Shown here piece by piece: positions 1 through 8,911 of a DNA stretch of 44,972 nt. Under the pieces are notes generated by a model, which saw only the letters and a list, made by a program, of their open reading frames with translations, was not told the DNA's origin and made no database searches. The first letter of the stretch is position 1. Every line of letters starts with the position of its first letter. The position numbers and the translations under genes are program-made. Source of the stretch: an uncultured Alphaproteobacteria bacterium (lineage in GTDB: Bacteria > Pseudomonadota > Alphaproteobacteria > Methylaequorales > Methylaequoraceae); contig CACIYM010000006.1 in the NCBI GenBank assembly GCA_902590895.1, positions 1 to 44,972 of the forward strand, given 5' to 3'.

Positions 1-1
1 T

Positions 2-652
2 AAAAGTGAAAATAACACTAAAGCAAGAATAAAATACATTTTTAGTTTTTCCGCTCTTATTGATGCCATAGCTATTCTTCCAAGTTTGTTAGCTTTCTTA
101 TTCCCAACAGTAGATTTGAGATTTGTAAGAGCACTAAGAATCTTTCGTCTACTTAAATTCTCAAGATATTCAAGTTCAATTAATACACTTTTAGTTGTTT
201 TGTGGGATCAAAGAAAGTCCTTTGGTGCAGCTTTTTTTATTTTATTTATAATTTTGATAATTTCATCTAGTGGGATGTATTTAGTAGAAAAAGACATACA
301 ACCTGACAAGTTTGGAAGCATACCTCAGTCAATGTGGTGGTCAATCGTTACGTTAACAACAGTAGGTTACGGAGATGTTTATCCTGTAACATCAATGGGT
401 AAGTTTTTTGGTTCAATCATTATAATTTTAGGTATTGGAACAGTTGCTCTTCCATCAGGTATACTTGCTTCAGCATTCACAGAGCATACTAAGAGAAACC
501 AAAAAAAATATGAAGATCAATTAAAACTTATGTTATCTGATAACATAATTGACGATAAAGAAAGAAAAGAACTGGTGGAACTTTCACAAAGATTAAATTT
601 AAGTGATGAAGACATTTTAGCTATAGAAGAACATTACAAAAGTAAAAAATAA
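2..652 (+). CDS. Voltage-gated potassium channel, 5' end outside window
   Basis: Integral membrane channel subunit that would pass K+ across the inner membrane. The frame is open to the window edge, so the gene starts upstream; the first TTG in view (86) lies inside the S3-S4 region and is not the real start. Visible parts are an S3-like stretch (ALIDAIAILPSL), an S4 voltage sensor with spaced arginines (RFVRALRIFRLLKFSR), an S5 helix, the pore loop with the K+ selectivity filter TVGYGD, an S6 helix, and an acidic-basic cytoplasmic tail of about 60 residues. The family is a tetramer of six-helix subunits; only the last part is present here. Its stop lies one base from the stop of the opposing ppc gene. 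No terminator is visible between them. Family call is secure; ion specificity follows from the GYG filter. Confidence 0.9.
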   Translation, partial: KSENNTKARIKYIFSFSALIDAIAILPSLLAFLFPTVDLRFVRALRIFRLLKFSRYSSSINTLLVVLWDQRKSFGAAFFILFIILIISSSGMYLVEKDIQPDKFGSIPQSMWWSIVTLTTVGYGDVYPVTSMGKFFGSIIIILGIGTVALPSGILASAFTEHTKRNQKKYEDQLKLMLSDNIIDDKERKELVELSQRLNLSDEDILAIEEHYKSKK

Positions 653-653
653 A

Positions 654-3600
654 TTATCCTACAGCTCCGATAAAATGAGAAATTCCAGTACTGACTCTTC
701 TAGCACATTCATATAAAGCTTCTAACTGTCTAAATATGTTTTTCTCCTCCTTTGAGTAGTCAATATTTATTTCACTAACATAGTTTGAAGATTCATCTAA
801 ACCAAAATTAGACCTTTTTATTTTCCCAGCTGGAAAAATTTTTCTTAATGTTTTAACCGCATCTTCAACATCAAATCTAATTAGTTTTGCTATAACCTCT
901 TCTCTTGAAGTTCCTGCTTGGTCACTAAATTTTGGAATATTGACAGAGAGTAAGAATATTTCGTGAAAAATTGCCACTCTTATACCGTGCATTAAAAGTA
1001 ACTCGTCTCTTATTTCTTTTTCAATAACTCTACCTCTTCCAACAGCAATTCTTCCCCTATTTTTTCGACCCAATAACCAATTTCTAATCTCCATGTATTC
1101 TTGATGAAGGTTTCTATATACCTTATTAAGTCTCCAATGAACATCAAACTTCTCTAAAAGATTTGCGACCTCTTTCATATTTTCACTTCTATTGGAGTCA
1201 GCGGTTCTCGTTGACCATGACAGCCACATCCCAGGGTCAAAACAATCAATGTAAGCTTTTAAAACTTCTATATCACTGAACGCAAAGGCATACTTTACAA
1301 TATCCATAATTCTTCTAAATCTCTCTGACTTATTGTAATATTCTGCAAACTGTTTTGGATTTTTTCTTAAAAACATCCCAATACCACCTAAAGAGTTTGC
1401 CATCATTCCCAACTGTTGAAGTATGCTGTTTTGAGGTATTGCACGTGTTTGACTGGGATGGTAAACTAAAGTTTTTACAGAGCCATCAACAAATCTCTTT
1501 ACAGCTCTAGAGCCAGTTGAATGCGTTAAGTTTACGCCAAAAACATTTAATAATGCTGCATAGTTTGGATCATTCATGATATCTGTATTAAATTGTTTTA
1601 TTGTGTTAACGAATTCTATTCCAAAATCTTGAGAGTCATAAAGGGCATCTTTTTTTTCAAAATTTTGCTCTTCAAGGCAGAACTCAAGTATTCTTGAAAT
1701 AGATGCATAAGCTAAGTTGTGGTTCATAAAGTATTGGTATCCGTCGCCACCTTGAAAACTCATTTCTTGAACAAGGTGTATTCGCCAATCCTTTATTTTT
1801 TTTCTGGTATAACTGCAATTTACATAATTCAGCCTATCTTTAAGAGAGATTGGATGTCCGCCTCTTCCAATCGATTCACCATGAGTGTTAAAAATTAACA
1901 ATTTGACTTTAGATAAATTGTTATCGTGAAGTAGTTTCGCTATTTTTCTCTGTAAATTTTCTATTGACAAAACTGCTGCTGATTGTCCCAAATACCTACC
2001 TGCATCTGAAAAACCTGTTTGTACTGCAAGTTTTTCTCTTTTAATAATATACTTTCTATAGTGACTATTTTTTAAAAGAGTTGAAATAACATTATGCCCA
2101 GAAGAAAGACCCTTTTCAGTCTCAAACAAAGGTGATATATCGACTTTTTCCTCAACGCCAAAAAGTTTAGAATAATATAGGGCAGTCATAACAGTGAGAG
2201 AAAAATCACACTCTGCAATAAGAAATCTAATCGATTGGTTTTCGTCTATATATTTTAACATTTGCTTTATAACCATAAAATATTTTCTAGCATTCATGTT
2301 TTCCTCAAGTATGCTTCCAAAATTAATCTTTACAGTTTTAACGTTTTCAATTAATTTTGAAATTTCTGATAGATAAGTTCTTTTTCTTGAGGGGTCATCA
2401 GGATCTCCTTTAAGATCAATTTCTTTTGAAATAGAGTTATTTAATTGGTTCGCATTTAATCTAACTTGCGTTCTTCCAAGTCCAAGTCCAAAATTTTCTA
2501 TTTCAATTTTTAATAAAATTAATTCTTCTACTATTTTTGATCTTAATGTTTTATTTTTTATCTCTGTTGATACTATCTCTTCAATACTTTCAATAAGAAG
2601 ATTAGAATTAGTTATTAAATCATTTTTCTTCTTGAACATAAAATTAGAGATTTTTTTAAACTCTTCTTGGTTCTCTAAAAAATCGATTCTTGAAAACGAT
2701 TTTAAAATTTTTTCATTTAAAAGAATTGATAGATCAAGTTTTTTTTTTAATGTTAATAACTTTTTTTCAGTAAGTTTGTTTTTTGCTTTTTTGGAAAGGT
2801 TCAAAATTGAACTTAGATAGATTTTAAGTTGTTCAATTTTTACTTGAAGTCTTTTTGAGAATGTGTTGTTCCAAAAGATATCACCTCTTCCATCAACATC
2901 ATAACCAACCCACGTATGAAGTCTCAAAATTTGCGGCTTTATTTCGTGATATTTTTCAGGATAAAACTGTTTGGAAACATTTATAACAATCTTGTAAAAA
3001 CTCTTTAATGATAATTGAAGGTTTTTTAAGGCTGCGATTGACAAGCCATGCTCAAAATCAAGAGAAATATTTCTTTCTGGTCTTTGTTCAGTTTTAAAAA
3101 TATCTTTTATAATCATTTTAAGTTCGTTATTAGAAATTTTTTCTCCCTTTTCATTTTCTGCTGTAGCTAGCTTTGCAAGATCTTGCATCATCTGAAAAGT
3201 CATCCCAAAAGTCGGATGAGCAGTTAGAACAATACCAAATATTTCTTGTCCAAGAAGTTTATTAAAACTTTCAAATTCAATAAGTTTTCCTGATTTATCA
3301 AACACAAGTTTTTTAATAAGATTAAAAATTTTTTGGTCATTATCCTCTTTATTTGATGAGCCAATATAAGACTTTAACCTATCAGCTCTTAATCCAACTG
3401 ATCCAACAGCTAATCTTTGAATTAAAGCTTCTAATGCCGAGTAATTAAGTAAATTTTTTTCAAGTCTTCTGGAAATATCTAATGCAAGCATTGTTATTGA
3501 ATTTGAAAAGGGATCCTTCTCTGCACCAGATCTAATTTTGTCTAAATCCCTTTGTAAAATTTTTCTCAGTTGCTGCGTATCTATATCTTTGTCAACAGGA

Positions 3601-3686
3601 AAGCAACTCCACGTTTCAGGGAGTAAAGGTTTTCTGTACAAATCCATTTCTGAATGTGATAGCTTTCTAATATTTATACTTGTCAT
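654..3686 (-). CDS. ppc: Phosphoenolpyruvate carboxylase, divergent
   Basis: Cytosolic enzyme carboxylating phosphoenolpyruvate to oxaloacetate, an anaplerotic step. The product is about 1010 residues, longer than the roughly 880 of E. coli Ppc. Family motifs in order: VLTAHPT near residue 155, HTWVGYDVDGRGD near 285, GFSDAGRYLG in the middle, SIGRGGHP, a QGG segment, and the usual glycine-containing C-terminus. Some normally invariant positions differ: the lysine of the GYSDSxKDxG motif is arginine, and the HGRGG part of the glycine loop reads NTHGE. I chose ATG 3686. A TTG 69 bases upstream (3755) is in frame but would put a perfect TATAAT box inside the gene. Divergent from fpr. Family is clear; full catalytic competence is less sure. 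Confidence 0.85.
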   Translation of the reverse strand: MTSINIRKLSHSEMDLYRKPLLPETWSCFPVDKDIDTQQLRKILQRDLDKIRSGAEKDPFSNSITMLALDISRRLEKNLLNYSALEALIQRLAVGSVGLRADRLKSYIGSSNKEDNDQKIFNLIKKLVFDKSGKLIEFESFNKLLGQEIFGIVLTAHPTFGMTFQMMQDLAKLATAENEKGEKISNNELKMIIKDIFKTEQRPERNISLDFEHGLSIAALKNLQLSLKSFYKIVINVSKQFYPEKYHEIKPQILRLHTWVGYDVDGRGDIFWNNTFSKRLQVKIEQLKIYLSSILNLSKKAKNKLTEKKLLTLKKKLDLSILLNEKILKSFSRIDFLENQEEFKKISNFMFKKKNDLITNSNLLIESIEEIVSTEIKNKTLRSKIVEELILLKIEIENFGLGLGRTQVRLNANQLNNSISKEIDLKGDPDDPSRKRTYLSEISKLIENVKTVKINFGSILEENMNARKYFMVIKQMLKYIDENQSIRFLIAECDFSLTVMTALYYSKLFGVEEKVDISPLFETEKGLSSGHNVISTLLKNSHYRKYIIKREKLAVQTGFSDAGRYLGQSAAVLSIENLQRKIAKLLHDNNLSKVKLLIFNTHGESIGRGGHPISLKDRLNYVNCSYTRKKIKDWRIHLVQEMSFQGGDGYQYFMNHNLAYASISRILEFCLEEQNFEKKDALYDSQDFGIEFVNTIKQFNTDIMNDPNYAALLNVFGVNLTHSTGSRAVKRFVDGSVKTLVYHPSQTRAIPQNSILQQLGMMANSLGGIGMFLRKNPKQFAEYYNKSERFRRIMDIVKYAFAFSDIEVLKAYIDCFDPGMWLSWSTRTADSNRSENMKEVANLLEKFDVHWRLNKVYRNLHQEYMEIRNWLLGRKNRGRIAVGRGRVIEKEIRDELLLMHGIRVAIFHEIFLLSVNIPKFSDQAGTSREEVIAKLIRFDVEDAVKTLRKIFPAGKIKRSNFGLDESSNYVSEINIDYSKEEKNIFRQLEALYECARRVSTGISHFIGAVG

Positions 3687-3698
3687 TTTGGTAAAAAA

Positions 3699-3704
3699 AT
3701 TATA
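3699..3704 (-). promoter_or_regulatory. Candidate -10 box for ppc
   Basis: The minus strand reads TATAAT here, 12 bases before the chosen ppc ATG, in the 86-base divergent spacer with fpr. A transcript from it would have a leader of only about six bases. No good -35 box is seen 16 to 18 bases upstream, and in DNA this A+T-rich such a hexamer is common by chance. It supports the shorter ppc start. Confidence 0.3.
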
Positions 3705-3772
3705 TTTAAAGTTTATATCATAGTTTGATTCCTTATGAAGTTTTTTTAAAAACAAAATACAGATTAATTAAC

Positions 3773-4540
3773 ATGGCTCTACTGAAAGAAAAAGTTACAC
3801 AAATACACCACTGGACTGACAAGACATTTAGTTTCAAAACCACAAGAGATAAAGGATTTAGATTTAAAAATGGGGAATTTGCAATGATAGGTCTAGAAAT
3901 TGAAGGAAAACCTCTATTGAGAGCATATTCTGTAGTTAGTCCAAATCATGAAGATCATCTTGAGTTTTTATCAATTAAAGTTCCCAACGGACCCTTAACA
4001 AGTAGACTTCAGCATATAAAAATAAATGACGAAATAATTATCAATTCAAAACCAACCGGAACACTCGTTTGTGATTATTTACTAAATGGTAGAAATCTTT
4101 TTTTACTTTCTACAGGAACTGGATTAGCACCATTTATGAGTATAATTAGAGATCCTGAGACTTATGAAAGGTTCAATAAGGTCATACTCACACATACTGT
4201 CAGAAAAATTAATGAACTTGCTTATTTCGATACACTTAATAAATTGAACGATGACGAAGTATATTCTCAGGTAACTCAAGGGAAGTTTTATTATTTTAAC
4301 ACTGTGACCAGAGAAAAATGGGAAAGAACCGGAAGAATTACAGAATGGATTAAAAATAATAATTTATGGAGTTATTTAAAAATTGAAGATTTTGATCCGA
4401 AACTTGACAGGGTAATGATTTGTGGATCTGAAGAAATGACTTTTGAACTAAAACAAATGTTTGAGGAACTCGGTTCAGTTGAAGGTTCTACAAAAGTACA
4501 AGGTGGTTTTGTAATAGAAAAAGCATTTGCTGAAAAATAA
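3773..4540 (+). CDS. fpr: Ferredoxin/flavodoxin-NADP+ reductase
   Basis: FAD enzyme moving electrons between NADPH and ferredoxin or flavodoxin in the cytosol. The product is 255 residues, the normal size of the bacterial Fpr class. The FAD-binding motif RAYSVVSP is near residue 45, followed by SIKVPNGPLTSRL; the NADP-binding half carries STGTGLAPFMSI and ILTHTVR, then CGSEEM and a C-terminal GGFVIEKAF. ATG 3773 gives the family N-terminus (MALLKEKVTQIHHWTD); a TTG 48 bases upstream is in frame but has no family support and would run towards the ppc start. The GST-like gene begins two bases after its stop, so both are probably one transcript. High confidence. Confidence 0.93.
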   Translation: MALLKEKVTQIHHWTDKTFSFKTTRDKGFRFKNGEFAMIGLEIEGKPLLRAYSVVSPNHEDHLEFLSIKVPNGPLTSRLQHIKINDEIIINSKPTGTLVCDYLLNGRNLFLLSTGTGLAPFMSIIRDPETYERFNKVILTHTVRKINELAYFDTLNKLNDDEVYSQVTQGKFYYFNTVTREKWERTGRITEWIKNNNLWSYLKIEDFDPKLDRVMICGSEEMTFELKQMFEELGSVEGSTKVQGGFVIEKAFAEK

Positions 4541-4541
4541 T

Positions 4542-5177
4542 ATGATAAAGTTGGTTTATTTTGATTTTAATTTTTGGCGTTTTGATATTTTAAGATTGTG
4601 TCTTAGTTATTCCAAAGTCCCTTATATTTCTGAAAGAATAAAAAGACAAGAATGGCCAAAAGTTAAAAATAATTTTCCCTTTGGACAACTACCAATTATG
4701 ATTGTTGAAAATAAAAAATATGCACACACACACTCCCTAGCAAAATTTTGTGCATTAAAGGCAGACCTTTATGAAGATAACGAATTAAAAGCTCTAATCA
4801 TAGACCAAGTTCTTGATTGGTCTAACGAAGTAACAAATAAAATTGCACCATCCATAAGGGCTGCGATGAGGGAAAAAGATCTTGAAAAATCAAAAAAATT
4901 AAGAAAAGAATTCATCGATAATGATTTATATCTTTGGTTTTCTTATCTAGAAAAACTCTTTGATGAGTGTTCATTAAAGAAAGTTTTTTTTAATGATAAG
5001 TTTAGTATTGCTGATATAACTGCATGGAGAATGATTCAGTGGTTTTGTTCTGGTAAACTTGAATATATAGACCAAAACTTTATAAAAGAATTTCCATTAC
5101 TTGAGAGTTTTTACAACAAAATGAATAAAAATGAATCTTTTATAAATTTAAATGAGTATAAGGAAATTATAAGTTAG
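4542..5177 (+). CDS. Glutathione S-transferase-like protein
   Basis: Thioredoxin-fold plus helical-domain protein of 211 residues, the normal size of a cytosolic glutathione S-transferase. The N-terminal half has the beta-alpha start KLVYFDFNFWRFDILRLCL and the cis-proline segment FGQLPIM, followed by HTHSLAKF where the family usually has a Q(S/T)xAI motif that holds the glutathione glutamyl group. The C-terminal half has the N-capping motif FSIADITAW. This resembles sigma-type or MAPEG-independent GSTs, but the substrate cannot be read from sequence. ATG 4542 sits one base after the fpr stop; an earlier TTG at 4527 would overlap fpr and is rejected. The last 11 bases overlap the 3' end of the convergent ampG-like gene. 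Confidence 0.82.
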   Translation: MIKLVYFDFNFWRFDILRLCLSYSKVPYISERIKRQEWPKVKNNFPFGQLPIMIVENKKYAHTHSLAKFCALKADLYEDNELKALIIDQVLDWSNEVTNKIAPSIRAAMREKDLEKSKKLRKEFIDNDLYLWFSYLEKLFDECSLKKVFFNDKFSIADITAWRMIQWFCSGKLEYIDQNFIKEFPLLESFYNKMNKNESFINLNEYKEIIS

Positions 5178-6420
5178 GTTTTTGATTTTTAATTGGAAAC
5201 TTAACCCTCATCCAAAATAAAATCATAATTGCTGGTAACCCGCAAATAGTGGAAAAAATAAAAAATTTACCCCAACCAAAAGCCTCAACAATATAACCTG
5301 ATGGTGACGACAAAATTGTTCTTGCTAAACCCATTATCGATGAGAGTAATGCATATTGAGTTCCTGTATATTTTTTATTGCATAGCGCTGATAGGTAAGC
5401 AACAAATGCTGCAGACCCCAACCCACCTGAAAAATTTTCACCAGCTACAGTTAAAAATAAATAATTTATTTCTGGCCCAACATTATTTAGTAAAACATAT
5501 AGAAGGTTAGAAAATATTTGAAAAAAACCTGAAATTATCAACGCTTTTAAAATTCCGAATTGTTTAACTAAAAATCCCCCAACGAACACACCTACTATAG
5601 TCATAATAACCCCAAAAATTTTACTCGCATTAGCTATTTCAATATTTGTAAAGCCAATTTTTACATAAAAGGGATTTGCCATTACACCAGCAATTACATC
5701 ACCAAACTTAAAAGAAAAAATAAATATAAAAATTAGTGAAATATTAAATAATGAATTTCTAAAAATAAATTCTTTGAATGGAGAAATGAGATTTCTATTG
5801 GACGAAGTGTGATTATTTTTTGAAGGAAAAACGAAAATAATTAAAATCATTAAAAAAAAAATAATTATTGAAACTAATAAAAATACCTGCTCCCAGCTAA
5901 AGTATAATGTTAAATAAAGTGATCCTGCACCAGCCAAGAGTCCCCCTATTCTATACCCAAATTGTGTCATAGCTGCGCCTGCTCCCTGAGAATCATCATC
6001 TAATATCTCAATCCTGTAGGCGTCCACAACAATGTCTTGACTAGCTGAAAAAAATGAAACTAATAAAGCAAAAATAGCGGTTGTTTGAAGATTATTTACT
6101 GGATCGCTGTATCCAAGAAATATAATAAACAGCATAAGGTTTAACTGGATTAATAAAAGCCAAGATTTTCTCTGACCTAAAAATTTATGTAAATAAGGAA
6201 CATTGTAATTATCTAAAAGCGGTGCCCATAAAAATTTTAAACTCCAAGGGATCTGTGTTAGGGCAAAGAGGCCAATTGTAGAAATATCTATGTTCTCTCT
6301 AGTTAACCAAATAAAGAGTGTGGAAAGTATTAAATATAATGGAATTCCACTGGAAATACCCATCACAAAAATTAAGATTTGGTTTTTATTACAATATAAT
6401 TTTAAAAAATTTCCAAACAT
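5167..6420 (-). CDS. ampG: AmpG-type muropeptide permease (MFS)
   Basis: Twelve-helix inner-membrane transporter of the major facilitator superfamily, 417 residues, in the range of alphaproteobacterial AmpG. AmpG imports anhydro-muropeptides released by wall turnover for recycling. Family marks are the N-terminal GISSGIPLYLILSTLFIWL, IPWSLKFLWAPLLDNY in helix 2, GQRKSWLLL, SASQDIVVDAYRIEIL in helix 4, GAGAAMTQFGYRIG and a C-terminal helix set. It is encoded by an ATG at 6420 on the minus strand and ends inside the 3' end of the convergent GST-like gene. It is the last recognisable housekeeping gene before the glycan block. Recycling function is inferred from family; the substrate could be another peptidoglycan fragment or a related solute. 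Confidence 0.85.
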   Translation of the reverse strand: MFGNFLKLYCNKNQILIFVMGISSGIPLYLILSTLFIWLTRENIDISTIGLFALTQIPWSLKFLWAPLLDNYNVPYLHKFLGQRKSWLLLIQLNLMLFIIFLGYSDPVNNLQTTAIFALLVSFFSASQDIVVDAYRIEILDDDSQGAGAAMTQFGYRIGGLLAGAGSLYLTLYFSWEQVFLLVSIIIFFLMILIIFVFPSKNNHTSSNRNLISPFKEFIFRNSLFNISLIFIFIFSFKFGDVIAGVMANPFYVKIGFTNIEIANASKIFGVIMTIVGVFVGGFLVKQFGILKALIISGFFQIFSNLLYVLLNNVGPEINYLFLTVAGENFSGGLGSAAFVAYLSALCNKKYTGTQYALLSSIMGLARTILSSPSGYIVEAFGWGKFFIFSTICGLPAIMILFWMRVKFPIKNQKPNL

Positions 6421-6468
6421 TTTAGTTGAATTTTTGTTATTTAATACAATAATAATATCATGAGAAAA

Positions 6469-6648
6469 TTACTTTGCTGCAAACCTACTAGTAACTTTTT
6501 GAATTTTTCTTTTTTGTGACTTTATCTTATTAATATCTAAAATTTCATTATTTGATAAAATTTTTTTTTTAAATTTGTCTTTGTACTTTTCTAAAAGTTT
6601 TTCTATTCTTTTATTTTCAATAATATCAATACCTTGTCTGAAAAACAT
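6469..6648 (-). CDS. Small lysine-rich hypothetical protein, 59 residues
   Basis: Short open frame from an ATG at 6648 to TAA, giving a 59-residue basic protein (MFFRQGIDIIENKRIEKLLE, then lysine-rich, ending SRFAAK). It has no signal peptide, membrane helix or motif I recognise; the first half is predicted to be helical by composition. The start lies two bases after the stop of the upstream membrane protein gene, so it would be co-translated as the last gene of the glycan operon. It fills most of the gap up to ampG, which argues that it is real or is the remnant of a real gene. No Shine-Dalgarno-like sequence is seen. It could be a boundary relic; function unknown. Confidence 0.45.
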   Translation of the reverse strand: MFFRQGIDIIENKRIEKLLEKYKDKFKKKILSNNEILDINKIKSQKRKIQKVTSRFAAK

Positions 6649-6650
6649 AA

Positions 6651-7982
6651 CTAATACTTAAATATTTTATTAAATCTTATAAAAATAATTAAAATTATTA
6701 CAGGAAAAAAAGGCATTAAATATCTTGGTGAGGCTATGTTTATTGTTGAAACAACTAATAGATGAAGGTTTATTAGTATCATTATAATATTTAGATCAAA
6801 ATTATTACTAAATTTTGTTTTGAATAGCTCGTATAAAGAACATAAAGTTATTAAAATATTAATAATCAACATTATAAAAAAGAAAATCATTACAGTTAAA
6901 AGTATTTTTTTATTTACGTTCATAATTTTTCCAGAAGATTTTTCTAATAAATTTAAATAAGGTGGTGAGGGATTATCTTTTTGGTATTCTTCAAAAAAAA
7001 TTTGTTTGCCCCCAGGCATCCACATTGCTAAATAATTTGATATGCAAAGACTTATGAAATCAAAAGGGCTACTAATTAATAGATTTTTTAAAATATCTAT
7101 TTTTTCTTTCTCTATTTTAATGAACATGTTTTTTTCTCCAAGAATTTCAGATAATTGATACTGTCCAACAACCTCATAATCTGATTTTAAATTAAATTTC
7201 AAAAATGGATTTGAAATATTTTTTAAATATGCATTAACTGGCCTTGATTTTTCAGAAACTATTTCAATAAAATTATAATCTTTTTCAATCTCTATTTTAT
7301 TCTCATAGTTTCCAGAGAGAATAAAAATTTTTCCAATGATTGATTTATCTAATACAGTATTCCTTTCATTATGAAGATTATAAAAAATCATATTTTCTGT
7401 GAATGGCAAAATACAAAGACTAATTACGAAAATAATTCTTTTCAAATTTTCTTTTTGTTTTATGATGTAAATAATTGACAAACACAAGGTTATAAGAAAT
7501 CCCTCTGGTTTTATAGCCATAACCCCGCCTATAAAGAAACCTATAAAGAAGTTTGTAAAAAGAGAATTTTGTATCCTATTTCTTATTAAAAAAAGACCGA
7601 TTGAAAAATTTATAAAAGAAAAATAAACAGCTTCTGTAAGAATTGATTTTGAAAAAGATGTATAGTAAAAGTTCAACAAAATAATTAAAAAAAAGAATAA
7701 CCTCAAAAATTTATTAAACACAAATTCACTTAGTACTTGAACTAGGAAAACTATACTTAATGCTAAAAATATAACTTGAAATATAATTACATAATTAAAA
7801 TTCGTTTCAAAAAAATCGATTAAAGATGGATATAAAGCAAACCTGTTACTTTCATTATTAATATAAGAAAGACTATCGTTCTCTAAAATTTCAAAAAATG
7901 ATGGAGAGTAAAAAATTATTGATAATGAAATAAAAAATAAAAAAAGAAAATTAAAAATTTTTGAGTTTATATTTTCTAACAT
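6651..7982 (-). CDS. Polytopic membrane protein, possible GT-C glycosyltransferase
   Basis: A 443-residue integral membrane protein with roughly ten hydrophobic helices. After the first helix comes NDSLSYI and then YPSLI, with an acidic residue in the first external loop, which is the layout of GT-C glycosyltransferases that use polyprenyl-phosphate sugars. A long loop of about 120 residues lies between helices in the second half. The protein at 8898-10148 shows the same start (PDSKDYI, then YPFFI), so the two look like paralogues. It overlaps the fucose synthase gene by 7 bases, which puts it in the same operon. A role in transferring a sugar or polymerising the glycan is inference; a plain O-antigen polymerase is the alternative. 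No domain can be named with certainty. Confidence 0.6.
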   Translation of the reverse strand: MLENINSKIFNFLFLFFISLSIIFYSPSFFEILENDSLSYINNESNRFALYPSLIDFFETNFNYVIIFQVIFLALSIVFLVQVLSEFVFNKFLRLFFFLIILLNFYYTSFSKSILTEAVYFSFINFSIGLFLIRNRIQNSLFTNFFIGFFIGGVMAIKPEGFLITLCLSIIYIIKQKENLKRIIFVISLCILPFTENMIFYNLHNERNTVLDKSIIGKIFILSGNYENKIEIEKDYNFIEIVSEKSRPVNAYLKNISNPFLKFNLKSDYEVVGQYQLSEILGEKNMFIKIEKEKIDILKNLLISSPFDFISLCISNYLAMWMPGGKQIFFEEYQKDNPSPPYLNLLEKSSGKIMNVNKKILLTVMIFFFIMLIINILITLCSLYELFKTKFSNNFDLNIIMILINLHLLVVSTINIASPRYLMPFFPVIILIIFIRFNKIFKY

Positions 7983-8911
7983 TTATTTTTTAAAAACCAT
8001 TCAACAGTTAATTTTAATCCTTCTTCAATTGAAACTTTTGGTTTCCATCCAAGATTTTTTATTTTACTTGAATCTAAAAACTTTCTGTAAACACCATCTG
8101 GATATTTCTCATTGAAGATTAACTCACCATTATAACCGATTATTTTTTTTATTAATAAAGCAAGGTCATGAATGGTAATTTCAAAACCTGAACCAATATT
8201 AATAGGTTCGATTTTTTTGTACTTTTCTAAAATAAAAAATAACGCCTCCGCTAAATCGTCAACGAATAAGAATTCGCGCTTTGGTTTTCCAGAACCCCAA
8301 ATTTCGCATTTTTTTTTATTACTTACTTTAGCATCATACATTTTTTTAATTAACGCAGGAATTACATGTCCTGACTGAGCAGAAAAATTATCTTTCGGGC
8401 CATACAAATTATTTGGCTGAACGCTTAAATAATTTAAACCATATTGTTCACTAAATGACCTACACATTTCTATCCCAGCTATTTTTGCAACTGAGTATGC
8501 TCTATTAGTAGGTTCAAGACGACCAGATAATAAATCATTTTCTCTAATTGGTTTATTACTAATTGGATATATACATGCTGAACCTAGAAAAATAATTTGT
8601 CTTATATTTTTTTTATATGCAGAGGTAATTACATTAGTTTGAATTTGAAGATTTTCAGAGATAAACTCTGCAGGATGATTGTTGTTTTCTAGAATTCCAC
8701 CAACTCTAGCGGCAGCAAGGAAAATTATATCAGGTTTATTTTTATCGAGCCATATCTCAACATCCTTTTGTATCCTTAAGTCTAATTTATCCTTTGTAAC
8801 TATTAATAAATTCATTTTCCTTTTTTTTAAATTTCTATAAATAGCTGAGCCAACCATCCCGTTATGCCCTGCTATCCAAATTTTTTTTTTCTTTTTTTTA
8901 TTTTTTTCCAT
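7976..8911 (-). CDS. fcl: GDP-L-fucose synthase
   Basis: Extended short-chain dehydrogenase of 311 residues (E. coli Fcl is 321) that epimerises and reduces GDP-4-keto-6-deoxy-mannose to GDP-L-fucose with NADPH. The N-terminal Rossmann motif is GHNGMVGSAI; LAAARVGGI follows; the catalytic set is S in GSACIYP and Y/K in YSVAKIAG; NNLYGP and the C-terminal NIGSGFEITI region are typical of Fcl. It starts at ATG 8911 and has a very lysine-rich lead (MEKNKKKKKK) before the fold. Both flanking genes overlap it, 14 bases upstream and 7 downstream. The partner gene gmd that makes its substrate is not in the window. Close SDR relatives with other sugar specificity exist, but the motifs match Fcl best. 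Confidence 0.88.
   Translation of the reverse strand: MEKNKKKKKKIWIAGHNGMVGSAIYRNLKKRKMNLLIVTKDKLDLRIQKDVEIWLDKNKPDIIFLAAARVGGILENNNHPAEFISENLQIQTNVITSAYKKNIRQIIFLGSACIYPISNKPIRENDLLSGRLEPTNRAYSVAKIAGIEMCRSFSEQYGLNYLSVQPNNLYGPKDNFSAQSGHVIPALIKKMYDAKVSNKKKCEIWGSGKPKREFLFVDDLAEALFFILEKYKKIEPINIGSGFEITIHDLALLIKKIIGYNGELIFNEKYPDGVYRKFLDSSKIKNLGWKPKVSIEEGLKLTVEWFLKNKC

Noticed and set aside
3687-3755. TTG-started extension of the ppc reading frame
   Set aside because: TTG start, no family similarity in the added residues, and it would place a TATAAT box inside the gene.
3725-3772. TTG-started N-terminal extension of the ferredoxin-NADP reductase
   Set aside because: The 16 extra residues do not match the family start, and the ATG at 3773 does. 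It would also run towards the ppc start region.
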